Counted from the first letter of the stretch, positions 17,037 through 27,013 are shown. The stretch: 64,000 nucleotides of DNA from Arthrobacter sp. MYb23 (GCF_002979775.1 NZ_PCPR01000020.1:39271-103270); one strand, 5' to 3'. Made by a program: numbers and translations. Notes: a model not told the origin generated them from the letters alone.

Positions 17037-17065
17037 TTACTTGGTGATCAGTTACTTGGTGATCG
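17037..17065. repeat. 15-bp tandem duplication over the chvE stop codon
   Basis: TTACTTGGTGATC occurs at 17037-17049 and again at 17052-17064, a 15-nt period. On the minus strand the last codons and TAA are repeated in frame, giving a second in-frame stop 15 nt after the first. Confidence 0.85.
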
Positions 17066-18149
17066 GGCCGAGTACCGGATCGTCGACGTAAGCGGTCTTC
17101 ACGTTCTCTGCAGTAACGATCTGCGGAGGCAGGAGGAACGCCGGGACGGTCTTGACACCGTTCTTGTAGGAGTCCTTGTCGTTGATTTCCAGTTCCTTGC
17201 CGGCCTGGAGGTCCTTCACCATGGTGATGGCGTGCTCAACGAGCTTACGGGTGTCCTTGTTGATGGTGGAGTACTGCTCGCCAGCGATGATCGACTTCAC
17301 GGACTCAACTTCGGAGTCCTGGCCGGTCACTACGGGAAGCGGCTTTCCTGCGGCCTTGACGGAGGTCAGGACTGCGCGGGCCAGGGTGTCGTTCGGGGAG
17401 AGAACGCCGTCCAGGGAAGCGGTGCCGTAGCTGCCGGTGAGCAGCGTGTCAGCGCGACGCTGGGCGTTTTCAGCCTTCCAGCCCTGGGTTACAGCCTGCT
17501 CGAACGTGGTCTGGCCGGACAGGACCTTGAGGGTGCCGTCGTCGATCTTCGGCTTCAGGACGCTCATGGCGCCGTCAAAGAAGACCTTCGCGTTGGCATC
17601 GTCGGGGGAGCCTGCAAACAGCTCCACGTTGTACGGACCGGACGCCTTCTTGGCCTTCATGCCATCCAGCAGGGCCTGGCCCTGGAGGACACCAACCTTG
17701 AAGTTGTCGTACGCCACGTAGTAGTCCACATTCTCGGTGTTGAGAAGCAGGCGGTCGTAAGCGATGACTGTGGCGCCGGAGTCCTTGGCCTGCTGGAGCT
17801 GCGTACCCAGCTGGGCGCCGTCGATGGCTCCCACAATGATGACCTTTGCACCCTTGGTGACCATGGCACTGATCTGGTTCTGCTGCTCGGACACGCCGCC
17901 GTTGGCGAACTGGACGTCGGCCTTGAAGCCGGCGCCGGTGAGGCCATCGTTGAACAGCTTCTCCGCGAGAACCCAGTTTTCACTGGTCTTCTGCGGAAGT
18001 GCGACGCCGATCAGCGAGTCCTTGGGGAACGCTTCCCCGCCTGCCGTGCTGGTGCTTGAGCCGCTGTCAGTGCGGCCGCAGGCTGTCAGCGCCAGTGCCG
18101 CGATGGCAGCGACTGCTGCTGCCTTTCCTGCTTTACCAAACATTCGCAT
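17052..18149 (-). CDS. chvE: Multiple-monosaccharide-binding lipoprotein (ChvE-like)
   Basis: 365-residue periplasmic-binding-protein-like receptor with a lipoprotein signal ending LTACG (Cys24). The body (LIGVALPQKTSENWVLAEKL, IAYDRLLLNTENVDYYVAYD, GSPDDANAKVFFDGAMSVL) is that of ChvE/XylF-class sugar receptors. The start is ATG 18149 or the in-frame ATG at 18143. It is the last gene after the ATPase and permease. Likely ligands are xylose, galactose, glucose or arabinose; which one is not readable. The stop codon region carries a 15-bp duplication. Confidence 0.9.
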   Translation of the reverse strand: MRMFGKAGKAAAVAAIAALALTACGRTDSGSSTSTAGGEAFPKDSLIGVALPQKTSENWVLAEKLFNDGLTGAGFKADVQFANGGVSEQQNQISAMVTKGAKVIIVGAIDGAQLGTQLQQAKDSGATVIAYDRLLLNTENVDYYVAYDNFKVGVLQGQALLDGMKAKKASGPYNVELFAGSPDDANAKVFFDGAMSVLKPKIDDGTLKVLSGQTTFEQAVTQGWKAENAQRRADTLLTGSYGTASLDGVLSPNDTLARAVLTSVKAAGKPLPVVTGQDSEVESVKSIIAGEQYSTINKDTRKLVEHAITMVKDLQAGKELEINDKDSYKNGVKTVPAFLLPPQIVTAENVKTAYVDDPVLGPITK

Positions 18150-18202
18150 ATCTTGGTTCACTTTCTGTGTGGGTGGGGTGGAGCGAGTCGTGAGGAAGCG
18201 GA

Positions 18203-19474
18203 TTACGCTTCCTTGGAGATGACCTCTTTGGTGGACGTGGTTTCGTCCGGCTTGATCTCGTTGTTGTTTCGCTGGAATCCCTTGATCAGCATGCCCGTAA
18301 TGGACCGCTTGCCCTGGGACTTGTTGTAGACATCGAAGGCGACTGCGGCCAGGAGCACCAGGCCCTTGATGATCTGGGTGAGGTCGGCGCCAACACCCAG
18401 GAGCTGGAGGCCGTTGTTGAGGACAGCCATGACCAGGCCACCTACGATCGAGCCGATCACGGTACCAACACCACCGGTAACAGCGGCGCCACCGATGAAG
18501 ACGGCTGCAATGGCATCCAGTTCCCAACCGACGCCGTCGAACGGGCCGGAAGCTGTGGAACGGGCAACGAAGATCATGCCGGCCAGGCCAGCCAGGATGG
18601 ACATGTTCATCATGACCATGAAGTTGACCTTCTTGGACTGAACGCCGGAGAGTTCGGCTGCGTGGCGGTTGCCACCCACGGCGTAGACGTGACGGCCAAG
18701 GACCGTCTTGTCAGCGATGAACCCGTAGATGAGGACCAGCACGGCGAGGATCATGCCGGGGATGGGGAAGGAGGTTCCGGGGCGGCCGGTTGCAAACAAG
18801 TACGTTGCGTAAAGGATGGCGCCGCAGATCAGGACCAGCTTGGTGACCTCCACCCAGAGCTCGGGAACGTCGGCGCCAAGGGCCTTGGCTGCTGCACGGG
18901 CACGCAGGGACATGATCACAACGAATGCTGCCGCCACAATGCCGATGAGCAACGTGAGGTTGTTGAATCCGGTGTTCGGGCCAATCTCGGGCAGGTAGCC
19001 GGAACCAATGAACTGGAATTCCTTGGAAACCGGGATGGTGTTGGACTTGCCCACAAACTGGTTGAAGCCACGGAACAGGAGCATGCCGGCCAGGGTCACG
19101 ATGAAGGCCGGGATGCCTACATATGCCGTCCAAAGGCCTTGCCACGCGCCGATCACCGCGCCCAGGAGCAAGCCGAAGAGCACGCCTGCCCACCAAGGCA
19201 GGCCCCAGTCCCGCATGGCGAGGGCAACCGAAACGCCCACGAATGCTGCCACGGAACCCACCGAGAGGTCGATGTGACCGGCGATGATGACCAGGACCAT
19301 GCCAATTGCCAGGATCAGGATGTAGGAGTTGCCGTTGAACAGGTTGATCACGTTGCCCGGGGTCAACGTGCGGCCCCCGGTGAAGATCTGGAAGAAGACG
19401 ATAAGTGCCACCAGGGCGAAGATCATGCCGAACTGGCGGGTATTGCCACCAAATAGCTTCTTGAGCGCGTTCAT
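18203..19474 (-). CDS. mmsB: Multiple-monosaccharide ABC transporter permease MmsB
   Basis: 423-residue permease of the ribose/xylose (BPD_transp_2) class with about ten helices. Characteristic strings are GHIDLSVGSVAAFVG near the N-terminus and AVGGNRHAAELSGV before the conserved GLAGMIF helix. A central stretch RARAAAKALGADVPELWVE is a cytoplasmic loop. It lies 44 nt after mmsA and 53 nt before the chvE-like gene. Confidence 0.9.
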   Translation of the reverse strand: MNALKKLFGGNTRQFGMIFALVALIVFFQIFTGGRTLTPGNVINLFNGNSYILILAIGMVLVIIAGHIDLSVGSVAAFVGVSVALAMRDWGLPWWAGVLFGLLLGAVIGAWQGLWTAYVGIPAFIVTLAGMLLFRGFNQFVGKSNTIPVSKEFQFIGSGYLPEIGPNTGFNNLTLLIGIVAAAFVVIMSLRARAAAKALGADVPELWVEVTKLVLICGAILYATYLFATGRPGTSFPIPGMILAVLVLIYGFIADKTVLGRHVYAVGGNRHAAELSGVQSKKVNFMVMMNMSILAGLAGMIFVARSTASGPFDGVGWELDAIAAVFIGGAAVTGGVGTVIGSIVGGLVMAVLNNGLQLLGVGADLTQIIKGLVLLAAVAFDVYNKSQGKRSITGMLIKGFQRNNNEIKPDETTSTKEVISKEA

Positions 19475-19518
19475 TGTTTTGGTCCTTGTGTCAGGAAGGG
19501 GTAAGGCTGGGCCAACGG

Positions 19519-21075
<1,557 letters not shown>

Positions 21076-21142
21076 CAGCCCTTACGCCTCCAATGCATGA
21101 CTTCGTTGTCGGCCCCGCAATGGCGAGGCTGTCTGATGAAAA

Positions 21143-21184
21143 AGTAAACTGGATCACCCGTCTTGTCGTCAAGACTTGAACGCA
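21143..21184 (-). promoter_or_regulatory. mmsAB-chvE promoter with ROK operator
   Basis: On the minus strand TTGACG (21172-21167) and TTTACT (21148-21143) form a -35/-10 pair with an 18-nt spacer, leaving a 67-nt leader. The 23-bp segment 21162-21184 matches 22422-22444 upstream of the ROK gene at 20 positions; the shared part includes GTCAAGA and TGAACGCA. Confidence 0.7.
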
Positions 21185-21204
21185 TGATCCAGCTAACGAT
21201 TTCG

Positions 21205-22395
21205 TTACCTACCGGTAATACCGGCGTGTTGGAACACTAAGGCGGCCGCTCCCAGCGCTTCTGCGCGCGCCCCGAGGGAGGACATTGCGAGGTGCGTCGT
21301 CTCGCCCACCACAGGCACCGCGTGGCGTACCAAGCCCCTCCGGATGGGGTCCAAAAGGAGGTCGCCAAGCCCCGCCAGCGGACCGCCCACCACGATGACT
21401 TCAGGGTTGATCAGGTTGGAGACGTTGCCCAGGGCGCGGCCCACCGCCAACCCGGCGTCGTCCACTACGCGTTGGGTTGCGGAGTCGCCGGCGAGGCAGT
21501 TGCGGACGATGTCCTGTGGCGTCAACAGCACCTCCTGGCCGCGCCCCAGCAACTCGATCATGGTGGTGGTGGACGCTATCGTTTCGAGGCAACCCCTGTT
21601 GCCACAGCGGCACACCAGGCCATGCTCGTGAATGGTGGCGTGGCCGATTTCCCCAGTGATGCCCACGTTGCCGTAGTACGGGAATCCGTTGAGAATCAGG
21701 CCGGCGCCGATGCCCGAGCCGATCTTGAGGAACATCAGGTTTGAAACTCCGCTGTGAGGCCCCCACGTCACCTCGGACAGGGCGCCCAAGTTTGCGTCGT
21801 TATCAACAAAAACGGGGCAGTTCAGCGCTTCCTCCAGCCGATGGAGGATGTCGATGCCAACCCATTCGGGCAGAATTGCGCCCTGTGCCACCGTGCCGGA
21901 TCGCCGGTCTATAGGGCCTGGGATACCCGCTCCTGCCCCCACTACCGCCGTACGGTCGATCCCGTTCTCCTGGAGCAGTTTTTCGAGCAGCGTGACCGCG
22001 GCCGCAATGCCTTCCTCGGCCTGATGACCCAGCGGCAACTCGATGTAATCCTCGGCAATGACGTGATAGCCCAGCGAGGCAAGGACTACCCGAAGGTGGC
22101 GGCGTCCGAAGTCGATTCCGACGGCGACCGCACCGTTGCTGTTCAGCCTGACGTTGGTTGCCCGGCGGCCGGAGCTCGTGGTCGGCTCCGTGGATACCAG
22201 GCCCGCGTCCTGCATGATTTTGACGATGTTTGAAACCGTTGCCGTGGAGAGACCGGTCTGCCGCGAGAGCTCTGCTTGCGTGGAGGGCCCGCTCAGCAGG
22301 CATTCGATGATGCGCTGCTGATTCAGGTGGCGCAGCGCGGACTGCGAGCCGGGTTTTCTTGGATGGCTCTTCGTTGAGCGCTGCGTTGCGGACAT
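21205..22395 (-). CDS. ROK-family transcriptional repressor (XylR/NagC-like)
   Basis: 396-residue regulator. The N-terminal MarR-like winged helix (RIIECLLSGPSTQAELSRQT) is followed by a ROK sugar-kinase-like domain with VGIDFGRRHLRVV and the zinc-binding CRCGNRGCLET. The ATG at 22395 is chosen over an ATG 21 nt upstream, because a -10-like CAATCT lies 7 nt before it. It sits just upstream of mmsA on the same strand and shares its operator, so it probably represses the sugar importer and itself until the sugar or a phosphorylated form binds. Confidence 0.9.
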   Translation of the reverse strand: MSATQRSTKSHPRKPGSQSALRHLNQQRIIECLLSGPSTQAELSRQTGLSTATVSNIVKIMQDAGLVSTEPTTSSGRRATNVRLNSNGAVAVGIDFGRRHLRVVLASLGYHVIAEDYIELPLGHQAEEGIAAAVTLLEKLLQENGIDRTAVVGAGAGIPGPIDRRSGTVAQGAILPEWVGIDILHRLEEALNCPVFVDNDANLGALSEVTWGPHSGVSNLMFLKIGSGIGAGLILNGFPYYGNVGITGEIGHATIHEHGLVCRCGNRGCLETIASTTTMIELLGRGQEVLLTPQDIVRNCLAGDSATQRVVDDAGLAVGRALGNVSNLINPEVIVVGGPLAGLGDLLLDPIRRGLVRHAVPVVGETTHLAMSSLGARAEALGAAALVFQHAGITGR

Positions 22396-22402
22396 GACAA
22401 GA

Positions 22403-22444
22403 AGATTGCCCCACAAGCAAGCTTGTAGTCAAGAAGTGAACGCA
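22403..22444 (-). promoter_or_regulatory. ROK gene promoter with operator; predicted leaderless start
   Basis: Minus-strand TTGACT (22432-22427) and CAATCT (22408-22403) are spaced 18 nt, and the ATG follows 7 nt after the -10. The segment 22422-22444 is the second copy of the operator found ahead of mmsA. Confidence 0.65.
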
Positions 22445-22704
22445 AGGAGTCAAGCATTACCGACATACTCCAACACAAGAACAATGAACATGTACCCCTT
22501 GTGAGGCCCGTTATGCGTGCTTAGATCCCGGGTTGGCACGCAGAGCGGGCCCCGCAACGTGAGAGGCGGGGGCATTGCGTCCCGCTTTGGCGGCACGCGG
22601 GTCCAATTGCCCCGCTGCGTGTGCTCCTGCCGCGCCTACGCTTGAAGAAGAAACCTCCCGGGCCCTTGTACGAGGCATTGGGAACAGGCGAAACCAAGGT
22701 GGTA
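22445..22704. other. Intergenic region between ROK and nitrilase genes
   Basis: Divergent intergenic space of about 310 bp. It contains the ROK promoter/operator, a hairpin of repeat family R (22503-22556) and a second GC-rich segment. I see no ORF with a credible start and no clear sigma-70 promoter for the hydrolase. Confidence 0.5.
22503..22556. repeat. Palindromic repeat, family R copy 1
   Basis: Arms GGCCCG..GCGTGC and GCACGC..CGGGCC around TTAGATCCCGGGTTG. The right side CAGAGCGGGCC matches the right arm of copies at 32900-32955 and 34138-34245. Confidence 0.65.
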
Positions 22705-23571
22705 ATGATGCTGCTCTCAGTCCTGCAGGCGAACGCTTCCGTGATGGACGTTGAGGCGAACCTGCGCACCATCGACGACGCCGCGCAGCGCGCCGCCCGA
22801 GCAGGGGCAGGCCTGCTCCTGACGCCGGAGTTATTCCCCGTGGGATATGCCCCTCTGCGGCTGCACGCCGAACTGGACCCTGCCACCCTCCCGGACATTC
22901 GCGAACGCCTGGCTGACATTGCCCGCCGGCACAAGATCGGCCTGGTCTACAGCCTTCCGGCAGTGAGCCGTCAGGCAGCCGTCAACCAGCAAGAGACAGC
23001 GCACGACGACGACAGGCAGGCGGCTTCCGCTGGCAACGGCTGGCACATCACGGCTACTTTGCTGGACGCCTCAGGCGCCGAGGTTCTCAATTACGCGAAG
23101 GTGCATCTCTTTGGGCCGGAAGAGCACAAGGCGTTCGTGGCCGCCCAAGAACCTCCCGCCGTCGTGGACTTCAACGGAATCCGCACGTCGATGCTGATCT
23201 GCTACGACGTCGAGTTCCCCGAAGCGGTGCGCGCCGCAGCCACCCGCGGCGCCGAACTCCTACTCGTCCCAACGGCCCTGTCCGCGGGCTTCGACAACGT
23301 CCCGCAGGTGCTCATCCGCGCCCGTGCGTTGGAGAGCCAGCTCAACGTGGCCTATGCCAACCACTCCGGACACGAGGATGTGTACACCTTCCTGGGTGGC
23401 AGCGTGGTGGCCGGGCCGGACGGCTCTCTGTTGGCTGCCGCCGGGGAAGGTTCAGCTTTGCTGTTCGCGGAGGTAGGCACGGAAGCGGTCAAAGCCGCGC
23501 GTGAGGAAGTCCCGTACCTTCGTGAGCGCAGGCCGGAACTGTACGGGCAATGGCAGGACAGGCAGGGCTAG
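22705..23571 (+). CDS. Carbon-nitrogen hydrolase (nitrilase superfamily)
   Basis: 288-residue amidase/nitrilase-fold enzyme with the catalytic triad Glu42 (LLTPELF), Lys132 (NYAKVHLFG) and Cys166 (LICYDVEFPE). ATG at 22705 with AAGGTGG just upstream fixes the start; the frame is open further 5' without homology. An insert around 88-113 (Gln/Asp-rich) is unusual. The family hydrolyses amides, ureas or nitriles; I cannot name the substrate. The stop codon overlaps the convergent protease gene's stop (CTAG shared). Confidence 0.87.
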   Translation: MMLLSVLQANASVMDVEANLRTIDDAAQRAARAGAGLLLTPELFPVGYAPLRLHAELDPATLPDIRERLADIARRHKIGLVYSLPAVSRQAAVNQQETAHDDDRQAASAGNGWHITATLLDASGAEVLNYAKVHLFGPEEHKAFVAAQEPPAVVDFNGIRTSMLICYDVEFPEAVRAAATRGAELLLVPTALSAGFDNVPQVLIRARALESQLNVAYANHSGHEDVYTFLGGSVVAGPDGSLLAAAGEGSALLFAEVGTEAVKAAREEVPYLRERRPELYGQWQDRQG

Positions 23572-24095
23572 GGGTCAACCTGAAGCAGGTGTACTTGTCG
23601 CCGCCATGCTAGTAGGCCTTTGACCAGGCTTCTGCCGTCGCCGAAAAGTGGCAACAAGAATATGGCGTGAAGGAAGAACCACCAGTGAAGTGCATAGTCA
23701 GGCAGCGCCAAGGCAACCGGGACCCCTGCGACACACGCCGCCAAGGGGCCGGCCAGGGCAATAAGTGCTGCCTGCCAACCCACGAGTCTTCCCATGGGAA
23801 TGACTGAGAATCTCAGCAGTGTGCTCGCAAAGGTGACGTGGGTAATTCCCGGGGTCAGCTTGAGGCCGAGGACGTGGGAGCCCTCGTGAATCACAAAGCC
23901 GATCAGCAGGCAGGATGCATGGATCAGCAGCCAAAAGGCCGGTTGCAGAATCCCGGGAATCCCCGCCACCGCGGTGACTGCGCAGGCAGTGAAGCCGGCA
24001 GCCACTGCGGCGGCCGGAACGCGGACGGCCCAAACCAGGCTTTTGACGGCCACCATGACTTTGACCTCGCCAATGGGAACCGTGCTGAGATTCAC
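23568..24095 (-). CDS. M50-like (site-2 protease type) membrane metalloprotease
   Basis: 175-residue membrane protein. HEGSH at 70-74 (preceded by hydrophobic IGFVI) is an HExxH zinc motif inside a transmembrane helix. LLPLFGDGRSL with Asp153-Gly154 matches the second S2P motif, whose Asp is the third zinc ligand. GPLAACVAG lies between. Length is short for S2P but normal for small bacterial zincins. It overlaps the preceding small membrane gene by ATGA and is the last gene of the peptide/ABC operon. The likely job is processing of the secreted peptide or its leader; that is inference from context. Confidence 0.7.
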   Translation of the reverse strand: MNLSTVPIGEVKVMVAVKSLVWAVRVPAAAVAAGFTACAVTAVAGIPGILQPAFWLLIHASCLLIGFVIHEGSHVLGLKLTPGITHVTFASTLLRFSVIPMGRLVGWQAALIALAGPLAACVAGVPVALALPDYALHWWFFLHAIFLLPLFGDGRSLVKGLLAWRRQVHLLQVDP

Positions 24096-24409
24096 CGCAG
24101 CTGTGCCTGCAGCAGTTGCTTTTTGCGGAGCTTGAGCTTTTCAAGGACTACAGTGACCGCCACGCAAAAAACGAAGAAGATGCCGAAGATGATCGCAATG
24201 GGTGTGCCGTCGGCGACCCCAATTTCCAAGGCCGTTGCGCCGCTGGCTTGCTGGTGGGCCTCGAAGAAGATGGCACCGAAAAGCCCAAATTTTCTGGCGC
24301 CCACGTCCATAGTGGAAAACATGGCCATGATGAATCCTGCCACCACCATTGCCATGGTGATCACAAATGAGACTGAAAATGCCGTGATAACTCTAAGAAG
24401 CCACTTCAT
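24092..24409 (-). CDS. Small membrane protein of the peptide/ABC operon
   Basis: 105 residues with two transmembrane helices (about 5-30 and 68-88), a loop ARKFGLFGAIFFEAHQQASG between them and a basic C-terminus (KLKLRKKQ). Its start lies 17 nt inside the upstream permease gene and its stop overlaps the protease ATG. No family recognised. In such operons small two-helix proteins often give self-immunity, but nothing in the sequence proves it. Confidence 0.75.
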   Translation of the reverse strand: MKWLLRVITAFSVSFVITMAMVVAGFIMAMFSTMDVGARKFGLFGAIFFEAHQQASGATALEIGVADGTPIAIIFGIFFVFCVAVTVVLEKLKLRKKQLLQAQLR

Positions 24410-25820
24410 GGCGTCGAATCCTTTCCATCCTCTGCATACCGAGGATGCTGTATGTCACAACCAAGATATTCAGAACTGAGTAAACTACCGCGCTTATCGC
24501 CGGTTCGAGATTGAATACGTTGAGGCCGAGTGCGATCGTCAAGATGACGATAATGGCCAGCACCGCACCGACCAGAACAGTGAATGGGTTCCCCTTTTCA
24601 GGTGGAAACGCAATACCTATGAGGGTGGAGATAAGAATATTGCTGAGGCAGAATCCTGCTACGGGCAAACACGCAGAGAGCTCAACGCCTTGAGCAAGGC
24701 TGGCCGCGGTAACCGGAATCGCGACCGTAACCCAGAGGATTATCTGCGAGCCGAGGATGCTCGCGTAGTTCCTCCACGCGCTGACGTGCAGCACTAACGT
24801 GCGCCGCAATGGTTCAGAATTTACATAGGCGTACACACCCTGAAATGTAATGAGAGCCAAAACATAGGGTGGAATGACAATGTGTTGCAGCCATGCAAAC
24901 AGCGAAAACGCTAAGACGAAGATGACGGAAACGAGTGTTTCGAAGCTGCGGAACAGCACCAGCGTGTAGGCCCCCAGCCTCCACGTTGCAATCTCGGAAG
25001 GAAGCAAGATGATGAAGCGACGGAGGGGGACGTACGCTCCGGGAGCAGCGGCTACGATGCCGGCAATAACCGCCATGGAGGCTGCGGCAAAGCTCATCAC
25101 CGCGAGCCACAATCCGAAGTTCTTTTCAAGTGTGGAGTACGCCAGCAGCGGCGAACTGTAGTCACGCCCCTCGACGAAGCTCTCGGCGATCACCGCCGTC
25201 TGCTCATTCGTATAGGGGAACAGAACTGAGAGGCCTATCGCCAGGACAATCGGTACCAGTAGTCCTCGGAGCCGTGCCAGCCGCATGATGAGGAGGCTGC
25301 GTTCCAAGAGATAGTAGGCCAGGCTGAGGAAAAGATAAACAGTAGCTACGGGAAGCCAAATGGACACCGCAATCTTCGTAATGAAATCCGGGCCCTCAAG
25401 AAGCACCGTTGATATCGAGAATGCGCCGAAAACGAAAATCGTCATCACTGCCACCACCGATGCCTCGAACAAAGCGAAGGCAAGCGTTCGTTCCTTGTTG
25501 GTGGCAGGAAGGTGAAAGGACAACTTTAGAAGTTCATCCGCCTTCAAGAAGAGGACCCGTATCAGCGTGTACGCAATGAGGACCCAAAAACCCACCGAAA
25601 CGTTGGCGATTGCGAGGACGGGTTCGAATAAATCAGTTCCGCCGAGATACTGCCGCATCACCGCGTAGCTGAGAACATTGAATCCCGCAAATCCGAGCAG
25701 CACAATAAAGGCGCCAGCGATTCGCATTGCTCTCGAGGCCAGGAGTCCACGTCCCAGAACCCGCCGGAGAATGAATGTCCAAAATAGTCGAAACAACAGG
25801 ACAATGCTTTCGAGCCGCAT
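24393..25820 (-). CDS. Large polytopic membrane protein, probable ABC exporter permease
   Basis: 475 residues with about ten to twelve hydrophobic helices and no signal peptide. The segment LSFHLPATNKERTLAFALFE between helices 3 and 4 resembles the cytoplasmic loop of ABC-2 permeases. It abuts the ATPase gene (adjacent coordinates, no gap), so the two probably form one exporter. Hand counts of two 60-base rows of this operon gave 55% and 48% GC, below most rows elsewhere. I recognise no precise family. Confidence 0.75.
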   Translation of the reverse strand: MRLESIVLLFRLFWTFILRRVLGRGLLASRAMRIAGAFIVLLGFAGFNVLSYAVMRQYLGGTDLFEPVLAIANVSVGFWVLIAYTLIRVLFLKADELLKLSFHLPATNKERTLAFALFEASVVAVMTIFVFGAFSISTVLLEGPDFITKIAVSIWLPVATVYLFLSLAYYLLERSLLIMRLARLRGLLVPIVLAIGLSVLFPYTNEQTAVIAESFVEGRDYSSPLLAYSTLEKNFGLWLAVMSFAAASMAVIAGIVAAAPGAYVPLRRFIILLPSEIATWRLGAYTLVLFRSFETLVSVIFVLAFSLFAWLQHIVIPPYVLALITFQGVYAYVNSEPLRRTLVLHVSAWRNYASILGSQIILWVTVAIPVTAASLAQGVELSACLPVAGFCLSNILISTLIGIAFPPEKGNPFTVLVGAVLAIIVILTIALGLNVFNLEPAISAVVYSVLNILVVTYSILGMQRMERIRRHEVAS

Positions 25821-26537
25821 CTACTCGACTTCCATTGACTGGATGTACTCAGAAGCAAGGGCCGAGAGGTTGCCATAGTCCTTGTTGACTGAACCCAGGT
25901 CCCCTTGGAAGACCAGGGCGCCGTGGATGAGGACGGCAATGTCATCGGCCACATTCTCAAGAACGTTGAAGTCATGGCTGCACAAGAGTACCGAGCGCCC
26001 ATCGCTTGCGAGATTCCGGACGTCTTTTTCGAAGATCTTTACTGATTCGATGTCCACTCCATTGAGTGTCTCATCGATAACAGTGAGACGACGTTCCAGC
26101 ATGAATGCGGCAATGAGCTGGAGTTTCTTGCGCATTCCATGGGAGTAGTCCTCAATGAGGTCACGGTGGCGACCACTCATTGAATAGCGGTCAAAGTGAT
26201 GACCAAGGACCTTTAGATCGAGCGGTTCAGTGTAGAGACCATGCAGGAATCGAAGGTATTCTTCACCGGTTAGGAACTCGGGCAGGTAATCATTGCTCGA
26301 GAGGTACATTGCAGACATTTTCGCACTGCGACTGGAATTCCGGTGCCCGTTGATGTGGACGCTGCCACCCTGCATTTGCAGTAGGTCCAAAATCACCTTT
26401 ATGAGGGTTGACTTGCCTGATCCGTTGGGACCGATAAGACCCATGATTCTGTTTCCGGAAATGCTGAGTGAGACGTCATGCAGGACTTGCTTCTGAAAGT
26501 TGTACGCATAATCGATGTGGTCGACAGTAAGGGGCAT
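25821..26537 (-). CDS. ABC transporter ATP-binding protein of the peptide operon
   Basis: 238-residue ATPase. Walker A GPNGSGKST is at 36-44, but the signature is degenerate (YSHGMRKKLQ in place of LSGGxxQR) and Walker B reads LTVIDETLNGVD, with Thr where Pro is usual. The Q-loop region is AMYLSSNDYLPE. These forms are seen in bacteriocin/antibiotic-type (CcmA-like) ATPases. ATG at 26537 begins the homology. It follows the Trp-rich peptide gene after a strong hairpin and directly precedes the permease gene. Confidence 0.85.
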   Translation of the reverse strand: MPLTVDHIDYAYNFQKQVLHDVSLSISGNRIMGLIGPNGSGKSTLIKVILDLLQMQGGSVHINGHRNSSRSAKMSAMYLSSNDYLPEFLTGEEYLRFLHGLYTEPLDLKVLGHHFDRYSMSGRHRDLIEDYSHGMRKKLQLIAAFMLERRLTVIDETLNGVDIESVKIFEKDVRNLASDGRSVLLCSHDFNVLENVADDIAVLIHGALVFQGDLGSVNKDYGNLSALASEYIQSMEVE

Positions 26538-26562
26538 TGGGCTTTGGCTCCATGATCTGGCT

Positions 26563-26591
26563 GTGGTGGCATCGCACGACGATGCCACCAC
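26563..26591 (-). terminator. Attenuator-like stem-loop between peptide gene and ABC genes
   Basis: 12-bp stem (GTGGTGGCATCG / CGATGCCACCAC) with a 5-nt loop, no T-run, 16 nt after the peptide stop. Such hairpins let a small first gene be made in excess of the downstream transporter genes. Confidence 0.75.
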
Positions 26592-26607
26592 CGCGGTTAT
26601 CTGACGA

Positions 26608-26847
26608 CTAGACGCACTCCACCCAGACGGAAACGCCCCACTGGCTCCAACTCCAGTTGCCGACGAACCGTCCACGGCCGGACGTCAGGCACCAGATGGC
26701 CATGGCGCCCAGAATCGCGAATGCGAGGACCATAAGAACAGCGAGCAGGACGAGGAACCAACCGTCGTAACGAATGACCATATGGTCGATTTTGCTCCTG
26801 ATTGCGGCCACAGTGCTGGTGGCCTGTACTGCTGTTGTAGCGAGCAT
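26608..26847 (-). CDS. Trp-rich small membrane-spanning peptide, candidate exported/toxin peptide
   Basis: 79 residues: a polar N-terminal part (1-27), one strongly hydrophobic helix (about 30-52) and a C-terminal tail GRGRFVGNWSWSQWGVSVWV with four tryptophans and a near-terminal Cys78; Cys53 ends the helix. ATG at 26847 has GAGGGGGA 5 nt upstream, a very strong ribosome site, which fixes this start. It is the first gene of an operon with an ABC ATPase, permease, small membrane protein and M50-like protease. That is the layout of bacteriocin or signalling-peptide export loci. No known peptide family recognised; function is inference. Confidence 0.65.
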   Translation of the reverse strand: MLATTAVQATSTVAAIRSKIDHMVIRYDGWFLVLLAVLMVLAFAILGAMAIWCLTSGRGRFVGNWSWSQWGVSVWVECV

Positions 26848-27013
26848 ATTTCCCCCTCGGAAATGATGACCTGTATGGCGCCGAGGAGATTCGGCACCCA
26901 CGAGGAGGCTAGACACCTTGAGCAGCCCCCTAGCCGCCCGACAGCCCAAATAGGTGCCAATAGCGGCAAAAATGAGTGGTGAAAACCGCTTGCACAGAAG
27001 AATTCGGTGTCAT

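Noticed and set aside
21209..21226. CCGGTA-A-TACCGG inverted repeat as a terminator of the ROK gene
   Set aside because: It lies inside the last codons of the ROK gene, is short and has no T-run.
22621..22704. Longer nitrilase start at 22621
   Set aside because: The extra 28 residues have no family match and the ATG at 22705 has a good ribosome site.
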